From: Thermoproteota archaeon
Lineage (GTDB): Archaea > Thermoproteota > Thermoprotei_A > Sulfolobales > Ignicoccaceae
Direction of reading: 5' to 3'
DNA length: 36,731 bases
Assembly (NCBI GenBank): GCA_013154085.1
Contig: JAADDE010000035.1
Coordinates: 1-36,731 of the forward strand
Below, piece by piece: positions 1 to 6,828 of this stretch; position 1 is the first letter of the stretch; each line of letters begins with the position of its first letter. The position numbers and the translations under genes are program-made. The notes below the pieces were generated by a model that was given only the letters and a program-made list of their open reading frames with translations, was not told the DNA's origin and made no database searches.

Positions 1-371
1 ATGTGCTTGTCGATTGCGAGCGAGGAGGACTGGAGGACGGCTATGTCCTTGTAGACGTCCACTATGAGGCCGGGGAAGGAGTCGCCGTCGCCATTGATTA
101 GACGGTAGGCCTCATACTTGAGGAGGCTCTTAGCATCTTGCGCCAGCTGGAGTATTTCTGCAAAGAGCTCCTCTGGGCGCTTCGGACACGGCTCGAAAGA
201 GAGAATTCTGACCCCTATCTTGTCTACTAGACCGCACGCGAGGTCCTCGTCTCCGTCGCTGAGGGTGACCAGCGAACCTATGGGTGCGCTACCCTTGACC
301 CACCTTCTATAAATTATGGGTTCTCCCCTGAGCAACAGCTTCAAGCCCTCTCCATAGACCAGCGCTCTCAC
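1..371 (-). CDS. RlmI-like SAM-dependent rRNA methyltransferase, 5' part only
   Basis: The gene runs off the left edge, so only about 123 N-terminal residues are visible. The start is the GTG at 371 (reads VRALVYGEGL). A PUA-like N-terminus is followed by the phrase RLINGDGDSFPGLIVDVY at about residues 95-112. That phrase is characteristic of the RlmI/YccW class of 23S rRNA 5-methylcytosine methyltransferases, where it joins the PUA domain to the EEHEE linker before the Rossmann catalytic domain. The catalytic domain lies outside the window, so activity cannot be judged. The family identification rests on this one well-conserved segment and the domain order. It diverges from the small hydrophobic protein gene at 481. 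Confidence 0.75.
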   Translation of the reverse strand, partial: MRALVYGEGLKLLLRGEPIIYRRWVKGSAPIGSLVTLSDGDEDLACGLVDKIGVRILSFEPCPKRPEELFAEILQLAQDAKSLLKYEAYRLINGDGDSFPGLIVDVYKDIAVLQSSSLAIDKH

Positions 372-434
372 TCCGAACCCTCACGAAAGTGCCGTTCGGA
401 TCACCTAAAATGGAGCGTATTACCTCGCGCGAAG

Positions 435-444
435 CTTTTATTAA
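435..444 (+). promoter_or_regulatory. TATA box of the small hydrophobic protein gene
   Basis: The A/T-rich CTTTTATTAA lies in an otherwise G/C-rich gap. Its centre at about 439 predicts a transcript start near 465, which leaves a short leader holding the purine-rich GAGAGGTGGAG just before the ATG at 481. Confidence 0.6.
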
Positions 445-480
445 GAGTGGCTCTCTAGGTTGAACCGAGAGGTGGAGAAG

Positions 481-717
481 ATGAGGAGGAGCAGGTTGTT
501 GACTGTCGGCGGCATCGGCTACATGGCCGTACTGGCTATTGCCGCCTTCATGATAGCCATGGGTGCGGCCGGCCTTCTCGTAAAGGTGCTGGCCGCCGCC
601 GGCGCGCTGCCTCCTAACATCGCCGAGGCCGCCAAGGTCTTGCCGGGCCTCGGTGCGAGCGTGACCGCCGACCCGGTCGCCGGCCAGCTGAGCAGCATCT
701 CCGTCTCCACTAAGTAA
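481..717 (+). CDS. Small hydrophobic secreted or membrane protein, candidate Ignicoccus-type outer-membrane pore protein
   Basis: The product has 78 residues from the ATG at 481, chosen because GAGGTGG sits about 6 nt upstream. A basic N-terminus (MRRSR) precedes a hydrophobic helix at about residues 14-40. An Ala/Gly/Val-rich segment and a polar Ser/Thr C-terminus ending in Lys follow. There is no cysteine and almost no charge in the body. The gene has its own TATA box and T-run terminator, as expected for a strongly expressed single gene. Summing residue masses by hand gives about 7.6 kDa for the precursor and about 6.2 kDa if the first 13 residues are removed after GGIG. From memory, the main outer-membrane protein of Ignicoccus hospitalis (Imp1227/Ihomp1) is a 6.23-kDa alpha-helical pore former without homologues. 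The link is a hypothesis; I cannot compare the sequences. Otherwise it is an unknown small membrane protein. Confidence 0.7.
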   Translation: MRRSRLLTVGGIGYMAVLAIAAFMIAMGAAGLLVKVLAAAGALPPNIAEAAKVLPGLGASVTADPVAGQLSSISVSTK

Positions 718-737
718 AGGGCTTGAAACACCCGTCG

Positions 738-743
738 TTTTTT
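738..743 (+). terminator. Oligo-T terminator after the small hydrophobic protein gene
   Basis: A run of six T lies 21 nt after the stop codon and before the next promoter, the usual archaeal intrinsic terminator form. Confidence 0.55.
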
Positions 744-759
744 GTGCTCCCCACGTACC

Positions 760-768
760 TTTAATAAA
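760..768 (+). promoter_or_regulatory. TATA box upstream of the transketolase gene
   Basis: TTTAATAAA centred at about 764 predicts a transcript start near 790, about 10 nt before the GTG at 801. The position fits a near-leaderless transcript for the transketolase, aIF2-beta and zinc-ribbon genes. Confidence 0.5.
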
Positions 769-800
769 GCGTCCCACTCCCCTCCCACAGGGTCAGATCC

Positions 801-1643
801 GTGAGCGGCGGGAATACACTGCTGATCCAGCGCACCCGCGACGAGCTCATAAACAGAATAGAAAATAAGGTAAAGGAGATGAGAAAGTATATTATCGAAA
901 TGGCTAGCGTTGAAAAGACCGTACACTTAGGCTCCAGCATGTCGGTGGTGGAAATACTGGCAACCATATGGTTCGGGGCTATGAAGCCGCGCAAGTGCGA
1001 CGAGGCTCCGACCGAGCACGACTGGCTAATTTTGAGCAAAGGCCACGCGGTACCGGCTTTCTACGCGCTCCTCGCTTCTGCCGGGTTAATACCCAAGCAC
1101 TGGGTTCGGACCATCAGGGACATAGCAAGTCCCCTTCAAGGTCACCCGGACGACACGCTCGCGTGCGTTGACGCGCCGACCGGTAGCTTAGCGCAGGGGT
1201 TCAGCTTCGCCACCGGTGTTGCGAAGGGACTGAAGATGCTGAAGAGCGAGAGGAGGGTATACGTGGTCTTGGGCGACGGCGAGCTCGACGAGGGGGAAGT
1301 GTGGGAAGCCGCCTCAACGGCCGCCGCGCTCAGGCTGGACAATCTAACTGCCGTAGTGGACTGGAACGGCTTCCAGCTGGACGGAGAGACGCATAAGGTC
1401 AAGAACAAGGGAGACTTGATAGGCAAGTGGAAGTCCTTCGGCTGGCATGTCATTGTGGTGGACGACGGACACGACGTCTCTCAGCTCCTCGATGCGCTGG
1501 AAGAATCGAAAAAGATTAAGGGAATGCCTACGGTCATCTTGGCCAAGACTGTGAGGGGCAAGGGGGTGCCCAGCATCGAGGGCACAAAACAGCAGAGGAT
1601 AAGTCCTTCGGAGGCAAAGCACTTGCTCGAGAACCTAGAGTGA
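801..1643 (+). CDS. Transketolase, N-terminal (thiamine diphosphate-binding) subunit
   Basis: This is the N-terminal half of a split archaeal transketolase, 280 residues against over 600 for a fused enzyme. The TPP domain is clear: SKGH at about 79-82, GHPD at 114-117, TGSLAQG at 127-133, and the cofactor motif GDGE (158-161) ending with DWNG near 187-190. The enzyme moves two-carbon ketol units between sugar phosphates in the non-oxidative pentose phosphate route. Archaea that split it usually encode the pyrimidine-binding C-terminal half directly downstream. Here the next gene is aIF2-beta, so the partner must be elsewhere if it exists. The GTG at 801 is preferred because of the TATA spacing. 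Confidence 0.88.
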   Translation: MSGGNTLLIQRTRDELINRIENKVKEMRKYIIEMASVEKTVHLGSSMSVVEILATIWFGAMKPRKCDEAPTEHDWLILSKGHAVPAFYALLASAGLIPKHWVRTIRDIASPLQGHPDDTLACVDAPTGSLAQGFSFATGVAKGLKMLKSERRVYVVLGDGELDEGEVWEAASTAAALRLDNLTAVVDWNGFQLDGETHKVKNKGDLIGKWKSFGWHVIVVDDGHDVSQLLDALEESKKIKGMPTVILAKTVRGKGVPSIEGTKQQRISPSEAKHLLENLE

Positions 1644-1650
1644 GCTTAAA

Positions 1651-2109
1651 TTGTTGTCTGCCGTGCGGGGCTGGGTGATAGGCGTTCCGATAAGGGACTG
1701 GCCCTACGAGAAGCTCCTAGAGAGGGCCTACAGCATGTTGCCCAGCCGTGTAGAGCACAAGGAGAGGTTCCAAGTGCCTAAGCCGAAGGTGCTCATAGTA
1801 GGCGACAAGACTATAGTCCAGAACTTCAAGCAAATATGCGACGTCTTGCGGAGGGAGCCAAAAGTAGTAACCAAGTGGTTCGCCAGGGAGCTCGCGGTTC
1901 CGGTGCAGATAGGCGAAAGGGGAGAGATGATCCTAACCGGCCGCTTCTCCTCTCAAATAATAGAGAAGCTGCTGCAGAGGTTCGTGGAGCAGTACGTGAT
2001 ATGCCCCACTTGCGGCGGTCCCGACACGGAGCTGGTCAGGCTGGACCGCAAGGTGTGGATCCTCCGGTGCCACGTGTGCGGCGCCGAAACGCCGGTGCCC
2101 CCGCTGTGA
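1651..2109 (+). CDS. Translation initiation factor aIF2 subunit beta
   Basis: The 152-residue product has the eIF2-beta/eIF5 layout: a short helix (LLERAYSML), the core fold with VGDKTIVQNF and RREPKVVTKWFARELAV, and a C-terminal zinc ribbon of two pairs, CPTCGG and CHVCGA. It is one subunit of the heterotrimer that delivers initiator Met-tRNA to the small ribosomal subunit. The TTG start follows the transketolase stop by 7 nt. It adds about 14 residues (MLSAVRGWVIGVPI) compared with typical archaeal proteins, which begin close to the LLERAY helix. The in-frame GTG at 1675 is a possible alternative start. Confidence 0.93.
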   Translation: MLSAVRGWVIGVPIRDWPYEKLLERAYSMLPSRVEHKERFQVPKPKVLIVGDKTIVQNFKQICDVLRREPKVVTKWFARELAVPVQIGERGEMILTGRFSSQIIEKLLQRFVEQYVICPTCGGPDTELVRLDRKVWILRCHVCGAETPVPPL

Positions 2110-2120
2110 GGTGATGCGGC

Positions 2121-2312
2121 GTGGTGAAGTACTGTCCCCGATGCGGCGCGCCCATGGAGCTCAACATAGAAAAGTCCGTGTCCCACGATGGAAGCATAAG
2201 GTTCAACTACTTCTACCGTTGCAAGGGATGCGGCTTCAGGCTGGACGACGCGATACTTGTGATGAAAAGGGTGGAGGGCGGCTACCAAGCAACGGCGGTG
2301 GAGCTCGGTTAG
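2121..2312 (+). CDS. Small zinc-ribbon protein
   Basis: The 63-residue protein carries two CxxC knuckles: CPRCG at residues 5-9 and CKGCG near 37-41. This is one treble-clef or ribbon zinc site. The start is the GTG at 2121, preceded by GAGGTGAT at good spacing. It lies 11 nt after aIF2-beta, so it is probably co-transcribed, and a nucleic-acid or translation role is a guess from context. The specific family is not recognised. Its last 4 nt overlap the end of the convergent permease gene. Confidence 0.75.
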   Translation: MVKYCPRCGAPMELNIEKSVSHDGSIRFNYFYRCKGCGFRLDDAILVMKRVEGGYQATAVELG

Positions 2313-4624
2313 CCCTCTTCCTTAACCGCTTCCGCAGTCCCCACTCTCCGGAACCACACGCTGTCGAGCAACGCCAGCAAGGGTACAGACAGCAGAGGGA
2401 GGAGGAAAATATTCCAGTCTATTACTATCCTCTTTATCAAGTAAATCTGCGACAGCACGGAAATGCCTACGATGCTCAAAGAATAGCTCAGCAGAGGCGT
2501 GAGCACGCTTGCCAGCAACGCCACCAAGCCCCACCTAACGAACGACGCCACGTAGTAGTCTAGAGACGTTGCCCCGAGAGCCTTCAAAATTGCGAGCAAC
2601 TTGCTCTTGATGACAACATCGCTGAATGTAAAGGTAAGTAAGGCAAGAATTATTATGGAGAAGTTGATAAGAGTTGTAAGAGTAACGGACGTTGCGACGA
2701 AGTTTATATTCATCTTTAAGTTGTTCTTAAAGCTCTCCCAAGTAGTAGAGCCGGCAGCATAAGCGTTGCCGATGAGGATTCCTTGCAGTTCCTTCGCCGC
2801 CAGCACTTGGTCGTCTGCCGTCGCATATACCGTGAAGACGTTGTACTCCTTCTTCGGGAGGAGCTCTTTCGGCAACATGATCGACGGAGGGAACGCCGGA
2901 TCTGCCATTATGCCGCTCACTCTCACGTCGTATGTCCACGTCCCTTCCTTTGCTGTCACGATTAACCGCACTGTGTCGTTTACCTTAATATTCATGATAT
3001 TAGACAGCAAGTCGCTGACCGCTATTTCAAGCCCCTTTGGCCTTCTGCCTTGAAGGATCTTGGGGCCGACGTCAGCGCACGAGCCCTTGAGCGCTTCAAC
3101 GCAGGAGGTCGCGAACACGCTCATCTTGCGTCCGTCTTTCTCTATTGTTGCCTTAAAGTTCACCGAACCGTACAAGTTTTCGATCCACAGGCTGAGAGAC
3201 TTTGTGTGGTTGGACTCCTTGAGTTGCTCCAAGACGAATGGCACTGGGGGGCTTATCCTCGGTATCCTCAAGAATGTGACGCTGACATCGAAGCTCTTTG
3301 GGTACTCTAGGGTTTTCAAGCTTTCTCCTAATATGAGCGGGACAACAATTAAGCTCAAGGACAGCGAAAGCAGAACCAGCGCAGCCGACGCCCTCCAGAG
3401 GACGCTGCGAATTTCCGAAAGCGCTACCATGACGTTAAACGGCAAGGAGCTTTCTACCTTCAACTTGATTCTTATTCCATAGAACCGGAGGGCCTCTACT
3501 ACGTTCATGCGCGAAATAACAAGCATGGAAACGGCTACTGTAAGAAGTGTAGTAAGTAAGGCAAGCATCATTATTATTAAAATGTCTGAGGCATAAAGGT
3601 TGAAGCGTACGAACCCCTTGAGGGGCTGAAGCCTGGGGTGCGACAGCGCCGCCTCGACCGCGTGAACCGCGAAGAGGTAGCCTATCACTAAGGCCAGAAC
3701 GGCGCCGACGAATATTCTGGTGCCCCAGAGGGCCAAGAGGTACTGGCCCATGTCGCGCTTGCTTGCTCCCAGCGCCCTCAGAGAGGCTACCTCGCGCACG
3801 TTCCTTTCTATGTATAGTATTGCAATCACCATTAGCACTACCGTTACGACGGACCACGAGACCGTCGAGAGGAACTGCAGAACGTTGCTCGTTTCAAGTA
3901 TTACATCTTCTCCCGGGTAGAACAGTAGGTCGTCTTTGCTGTAGAACGTCAATGCAATGAATGAATTAACCTTTTTTAAAGCATTCAAAACCCTGTCGAG
4001 CGCCTCTGATCCGTCCACGTCCTCCTTTAAGGAGACGCTGTAGACCGTGTACCCTCCGAAATCTAAGACGAGCCTCTTTCCTTCCTCTTCGTTTAAGAAG
4101 AGCACGGGCCCCGCTGGCAAGGGAAGGCCGCCCTCCGCGTAGCCGACTATAGTCTCTCGGAAGGGTTCAACGGGGCGCAGGGTTATCATGGGGTACACCT
4201 CTAAGGTCATGCCCGGCCTCAGAAACGACGAGCCCTCTCGGAGTAGCACTGCCTCTCCTTTCCTCAGCGGAGGGGCCTTGAAGCCTCCGAGGAGGGTGTC
4301 CTTCCTGTACGCGGCTTCCGTATAGCCGAGCAACAGCGGGAAAGTGCGGTTCCCGTCGCTGCCGTAAGACGGGACCACCGCGTACCCGGTGAAGTCCTCG
4401 ACCCATGCATAGGTGGAGAACAGGCGATCCACCTGGTACGGTATGTAGCCTATGACTATCACGTCGCCGTAGCTCATTCGGAGGTAGTTCCCGAAAAGGG
4501 GGAGGAGGGTGGCCCTAAGCACGCTCGCCGAAGCGTAGAGGCTTAGGGCAAAGGCCACCATTAGGGATATCGCCAGCGTCTCCAGAGCCCTCTTCCTAGC
4601 CACCTTAAGTCCTATTTTGACCAT
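2309..4624 (-). CDS. ABC transporter permease, two-module FtsX/MacB type
   Basis: The 771-residue membrane protein starts at the ATG at 4624, which overlaps the stop codon of the ATPase gene (TGATG), so the pair is translationally coupled. One helix near the N-terminus is followed by a large extracytoplasmic region, three helices, a second lone helix, a second extracytoplasmic region and three final helices. This is two tandem FtsX units in one chain. Each unit contains the hallmark cytoplasmic loop, ALGASKRD in the first and ALGATSLD in the second. Such permeases work with LolD/MacB-like ATPases in lipoprotein handling, peptide export or mechanotransmission rather than ordinary import. The substrate is unknown. 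The open frame extends 29 codons upstream, but those codons lie within the ATPase gene. Confidence 0.87.
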   Translation of the reverse strand: MVKIGLKVARKRALETLAISLMVAFALSLYASASVLRATLLPLFGNYLRMSYGDVIVIGYIPYQVDRLFSTYAWVEDFTGYAVVPSYGSDGNRTFPLLLGYTEAAYRKDTLLGGFKAPPLRKGEAVLLREGSSFLRPGMTLEVYPMITLRPVEPFRETIVGYAEGGLPLPAGPVLFLNEEEGKRLVLDFGGYTVYSVSLKEDVDGSEALDRVLNALKKVNSFIALTFYSKDDLLFYPGEDVILETSNVLQFLSTVSWSVVTVVLMVIAILYIERNVREVASLRALGASKRDMGQYLLALWGTRIFVGAVLALVIGYLFAVHAVEAALSHPRLQPLKGFVRFNLYASDILIIMMLALLTTLLTVAVSMLVISRMNVVEALRFYGIRIKLKVESSLPFNVMVALSEIRSVLWRASAALVLLSLSLSLIVVPLILGESLKTLEYPKSFDVSVTFLRIPRISPPVPFVLEQLKESNHTKSLSLWIENLYGSVNFKATIEKDGRKMSVFATSCVEALKGSCADVGPKILQGRRPKGLEIAVSDLLSNIMNIKVNDTVRLIVTAKEGTWTYDVRVSGIMADPAFPPSIMLPKELLPKKEYNVFTVYATADDQVLAAKELQGILIGNAYAAGSTTWESFKNNLKMNINFVATSVTLTTLINFSIIILALLTFTFSDVVIKSKLLAILKALGATSLDYYVASFVRWGLVALLASVLTPLLSYSLSIVGISVLSQIYLIKRIVIDWNIFLLPLLSVPLLALLDSVWFRRVGTAEAVKEEG

Positions 4625-5289
4625 CAGCACCTCAAGACACCCCGCTCCATCTGGCACACCCTGTCCGAGACAGACTTGAGCTCCTCTTCGTGTGTGCTGA
4701 CCACCACGCACTTCCCGGAGTCGGCAAGGGAGCGGAGCACGGAGGCTACTTTCGATCTGTTTTGTGGATCTAAGTTAGACACGGGCTCGTCCGCCACCAC
4801 GACCTTAGGATCGTTTGCTAAGGCCCTAGCGACTGCGACCCTCTGCTGCTCTCCGCCGGAGAGCTCAGCCGGGTACCGGTCGGCCTTATCAGCCAAGTCC
4901 ATTAGCTGAAGTAGCGACCTAGCCCTCCTAAGCGCTCTGTCCCGCGGAACGCCGTTGAGCTCCATTGGCAACAATATGTTTTCCAGCGCCGTCAAAGTTG
5001 GAATCAGCTGGACGTTCTGGAATACTATTCCTACGTTCTTCCTCCTCCACTTAGCCCTCCACTCTTCGCTCTTCCTTATCCTGGTTCCCATGTGGTATAC
5101 CGATCCCTTATCTGGGTAATCTATGGTTGACACGACGTTCAAGAGCGTGCTCTTGCCGGCTCCCGACGGACCGACTACGGCCACCAGTTCTCCTTCCCTT
5201 ACCTCTAGGCTTACCCCCTTCAGGACGACTATTCTTTTGTTGCCCAACTTGTAGGACTTCCACACGTTTGTCAGCTCTATGCACGTCAC
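4624..5289 (-). CDS. ABC transporter ATP-binding protein, LolD/MacB-like
   Basis: A complete 221-residue ATPase: Walker A GPSGAGKST at 40-48, Q-loop near 91, signature LSGGEQQR at 143-150, Walker B VVVADEP at 163-169, D-loop after it and switch histidine near 200. Length and motif form match the LolD/FtsE/MacB class that pairs with FtsX-type permeases, and the permease gene follows directly. It would power that permease from the cytoplasmic face. The GTG at 5289 lies about 9 nt after the predicted transcript start, so translation may be near-leaderless. Confidence 0.93.
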   Translation of the reverse strand: MTCIELTNVWKSYKLGNKRIVVLKGVSLEVREGELVAVVGPSGAGKSTLLNVVSTIDYPDKGSVYHMGTRIRKSEEWRAKWRRKNVGIVFQNVQLIPTLTALENILLPMELNGVPRDRALRRARSLLQLMDLADKADRYPAELSGGEQQRVAVARALANDPKVVVADEPVSNLDPQNRSKVASVLRSLADSGKCVVVSTHEEELKSVSDRVCQMERGVLRC

Positions 5290-5320
5290 AACAGGTACCG
5301 ACGGCCAGCTCTAGGTCAAG

Positions 5321-5331
5321 CGCTAAAAGCG
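5321..5331 (-). promoter_or_regulatory. TATA box inside a perfect palindrome, ABC exporter operon
   Basis: CGCTAAAAGCG is a perfect inverted repeat (CGCT/AGCG) around an A/T core. Read on the minus strand, its centre is about 35 nt before the ATPase GTG, correct for a TATA element with a leader of about 9 nt. The palindrome could let a dimeric repressor cover the TATA box. It sits just 3' of the upstream coiled-coil gene. Confidence 0.45.
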
Positions 5332-5332
5332 T

Positions 5333-6229
5333 TCAAAGCCCTTCCGACCCTTCGGTCATCCTCCGGAGGTCCGGGGAAGGGGTCCACCCCTCGACGGCGT
5401 CGTAGTATATGAGGCCGTCCTCGCGGAGGGCCTCGAAGAGCTTGAAGAGCCTCTCGTCCTCCAGCGCCTCAGCCACCTCATCCTCGGTGCCGCCGGCCTC
5501 CCTGAGCCGCTCCCAGAACTCCTCCCAAGCCTCGGGGTGCACCACTATCCTCCCGCGCCGCGTGGTTTCGATCACCACTGCCCCGCTCCTCCGGAGCTTC
5601 TCAATGAGCTTGTCGACGTTTCTCGCGAAGGACATGTCTTCCTCAAAGTTCACCTTTCTTTCCTTAAGCACATCAATGGCCGTCTTCCTCTGCTTCTTTT
5701 CTTGCCGCCTCTCAGGCCTCTGCGGCTCCGCTCTGGGGAGCTCCGGCTCTGGACGCTCAGCCTTCTCCTTCTTCACCGCCGACTCCAGCTCCTCAAGCCT
5801 TTCCATGATCTCGCCCAGCTGTCTGTGGAGCGCATCCACCTTCTGGCTCCATGGATTTATCATGTCCACTATTTTCCTTTCCACCTTCTTCGTAACCTCG
5901 TCAACTATTTTATTTACCAACTCTTTCGTGTCGACGTCTCCCAGCTGAACGTTTTGGAGCGCTTCCTCAATGAGCTTCCACACCGCCTCTTGGAGGGCGG
6001 GCGGAAGCTCTCCCTTCTCTATGCGCTCGATCCGCGCCTCCAAAGCCCTTGGGTTGAAAGGCGTCCTCTCTAACTCCCTCGAGAGGACCTCCAAGACGTA
6101 CTCGCTGACCAGCGAGTACCCTTCCTCCTCTGCCCTCTTCTTTAGCTCATCATAGAAGTCATCGCTGATCTTCAATATTACGTGCTTCGCCAAACCTCGG
6201 ACCCAAGCGTTATGGTCCCCTGCCCGCAT
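5333..6229 (-). CDS. Uncharacterised protein: ribbon-helix-helix-like N-terminus, coiled coil, helical C-terminus
   Basis: The product has 298 residues from the ATG at 6229, or 286 from the TTG at 6193. The N-terminus (AKHVILKISDDFYDELKKRA) resembles a CopG/MetJ-like strand-helix-helix. A long, highly charged helical region with heptad-like spacing follows (MERLEELESAV), then a Pro/Glu/Arg-rich hinge and a C-terminal basic helical domain with VVIETTRRGRIVVHPEAWEE. It has no signal peptide or membrane helix. A DNA-binding or scaffold role is possible; I do not recognise a named family. It diverges from the UPF0179 gene with only 19 nt between the chosen starts. Confidence 0.7.
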   Translation of the reverse strand: MRAGDHNAWVRGLAKHVILKISDDFYDELKKRAEEEGYSLVSEYVLEVLSRELERTPFNPRALEARIERIEKGELPPALQEAVWKLIEEALQNVQLGDVDTKELVNKIVDEVTKKVERKIVDMINPWSQKVDALHRQLGEIMERLEELESAVKKEKAERPEPELPRAEPQRPERRQEKKQRKTAIDVLKERKVNFEEDMSFARNVDKLIEKLRRSGAVVIETTRRGRIVVHPEAWEEFWERLREAGGTEDEVAEALEDERLFKLFEALREDGLIYYDAVEGWTPSPDLRRMTEGSEGL

Positions 6230-6248
6230 AAACTGAGGCGGTGCTAGC

Positions 6249-6719
6249 GTGAGGAAGGTAGTGCCCGTACCGAAGGAGTTCGATACCGGCGACAGGTTCG
6301 TGGCCTTAGGCACGCTACCCCTCTGCGAGGACTGCTTCTTGAGGGAGCGGTGCAAGGAGTACAAGAAGGGCTGGATCTACGAGGTTAAGGCTAAAGTAGG
6401 AATGGTGGAGCACGACTGCAAGATCCACGGCAAAGTAGTGATGGGAGAGGTGGAAGAGGTGGGGGTTCCGCTGGTGATACCGAAGAGGCTGGCCATCGAG
6501 GGGGTTACGGTCGAATATACGCCTACCCGCTGTGGGGAAAGGAATTGTCCGTTCTGGAAGGACTGCTCGAGGAGCATAGGGGACAGAGTTAAGATAAAGG
6601 TAAGGGAAGTTCTGGAAGACGTGGAGTGTCCGAAGGGATACTCCTTGGTTAAGGTGATAGGATTGCCCGTAGAGGTTGTAAGGAAGAAAAGGTTTAAAAA
6701 GAGGCATAGGGGCCGGTAG
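6249..6719 (+). CDS. UPF0179 family cysteine-rich protein
   Basis: The 156-residue protein matches my recollection of archaeal UPF0179. It begins with a beta-rich segment and LCEDC...RC, then HDC, then RCGERNCPFWKDC, and ends with VECPKG and a basic tail. Eight cysteines in paired spacing suggest a metal or Fe-S site. The function is unknown for the family. The GTG at 6249 is preceded by GAGGCGGTG. The 3' end of the gene holds the likely TATA box of the downstream tRNA gene. Confidence 0.82.
   Translation: MRKVVPVPKEFDTGDRFVALGTLPLCEDCFLRERCKEYKKGWIYEVKAKVGMVEHDCKIHGKVVMGEVEEVGVPLVIPKRLAIEGVTVEYTPTRCGERNCPFWKDCSRSIGDRVKIKVREVLEDVECPKGYSLVKVIGLPVEVVRKKRFKKRHRGR
6693..6700 (+). promoter_or_regulatory. 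TATA box of tRNA-Arg(CCU)
   Basis: TTTAAAAA is centred about 34 nt before the mature tRNA 5' end, giving a predicted transcript start near 6723. It lies within the last codons of the UPF0179 gene. Confidence 0.5.
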
Positions 6720-6730
6720 TCGTGGGGGCT

Positions 6731-6828
6731 GGCCCCGTAGCTCAGCTAGGACAGAGCGCCGGCCTCCTATCCGGTGCGGGGTTTGGGAAAGCCGGTGGTC
6801 CGGGGTTCAAATCCCCGCGGGGCCGCCA
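6731..6828 (+). tRNA. tRNA-Arg(CCU) with a 20-nt intron at 37/38
   Basis: The acceptor stem GGCCCCG/CGGGGCC (7 bp), D arm GCTC/GAGC, anticodon stem CCGGC/GCCGG and T arm CGGGG-TTCAAAT-CCCCG all pair, and the CCA is encoded (6826-6828). The anticodon CCT is at 6766-6768, reading AGG. An insertion at 6770-6789 separates position 37 (A6769) from position 38 (A6790), the usual archaeal intron site. Bases 33-36 can pair with GGGA at 6785-6788, which would form the central helix of a relaxed bulge-helix-bulge for the splicing endonuclease. The end of a PAP2 gene overlaps it on the other strand. Confidence 0.95.

Noticed and set aside
307-926. Minus-strand open frames across the small hydrophobic protein gene
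   Set aside because: Translations are basic and low-complexity. The plus-strand gene with promoter, ribosome site and terminator explains the region better.
5409-6073. Two long plus-strand open frames (Ser-rich and Leu/His-rich)
   Set aside because: Both are antisense to the Lys/Glu-rich coiled-coil gene, whose codon bias creates open frames on the other strand. They have low-complexity composition and no start signals.
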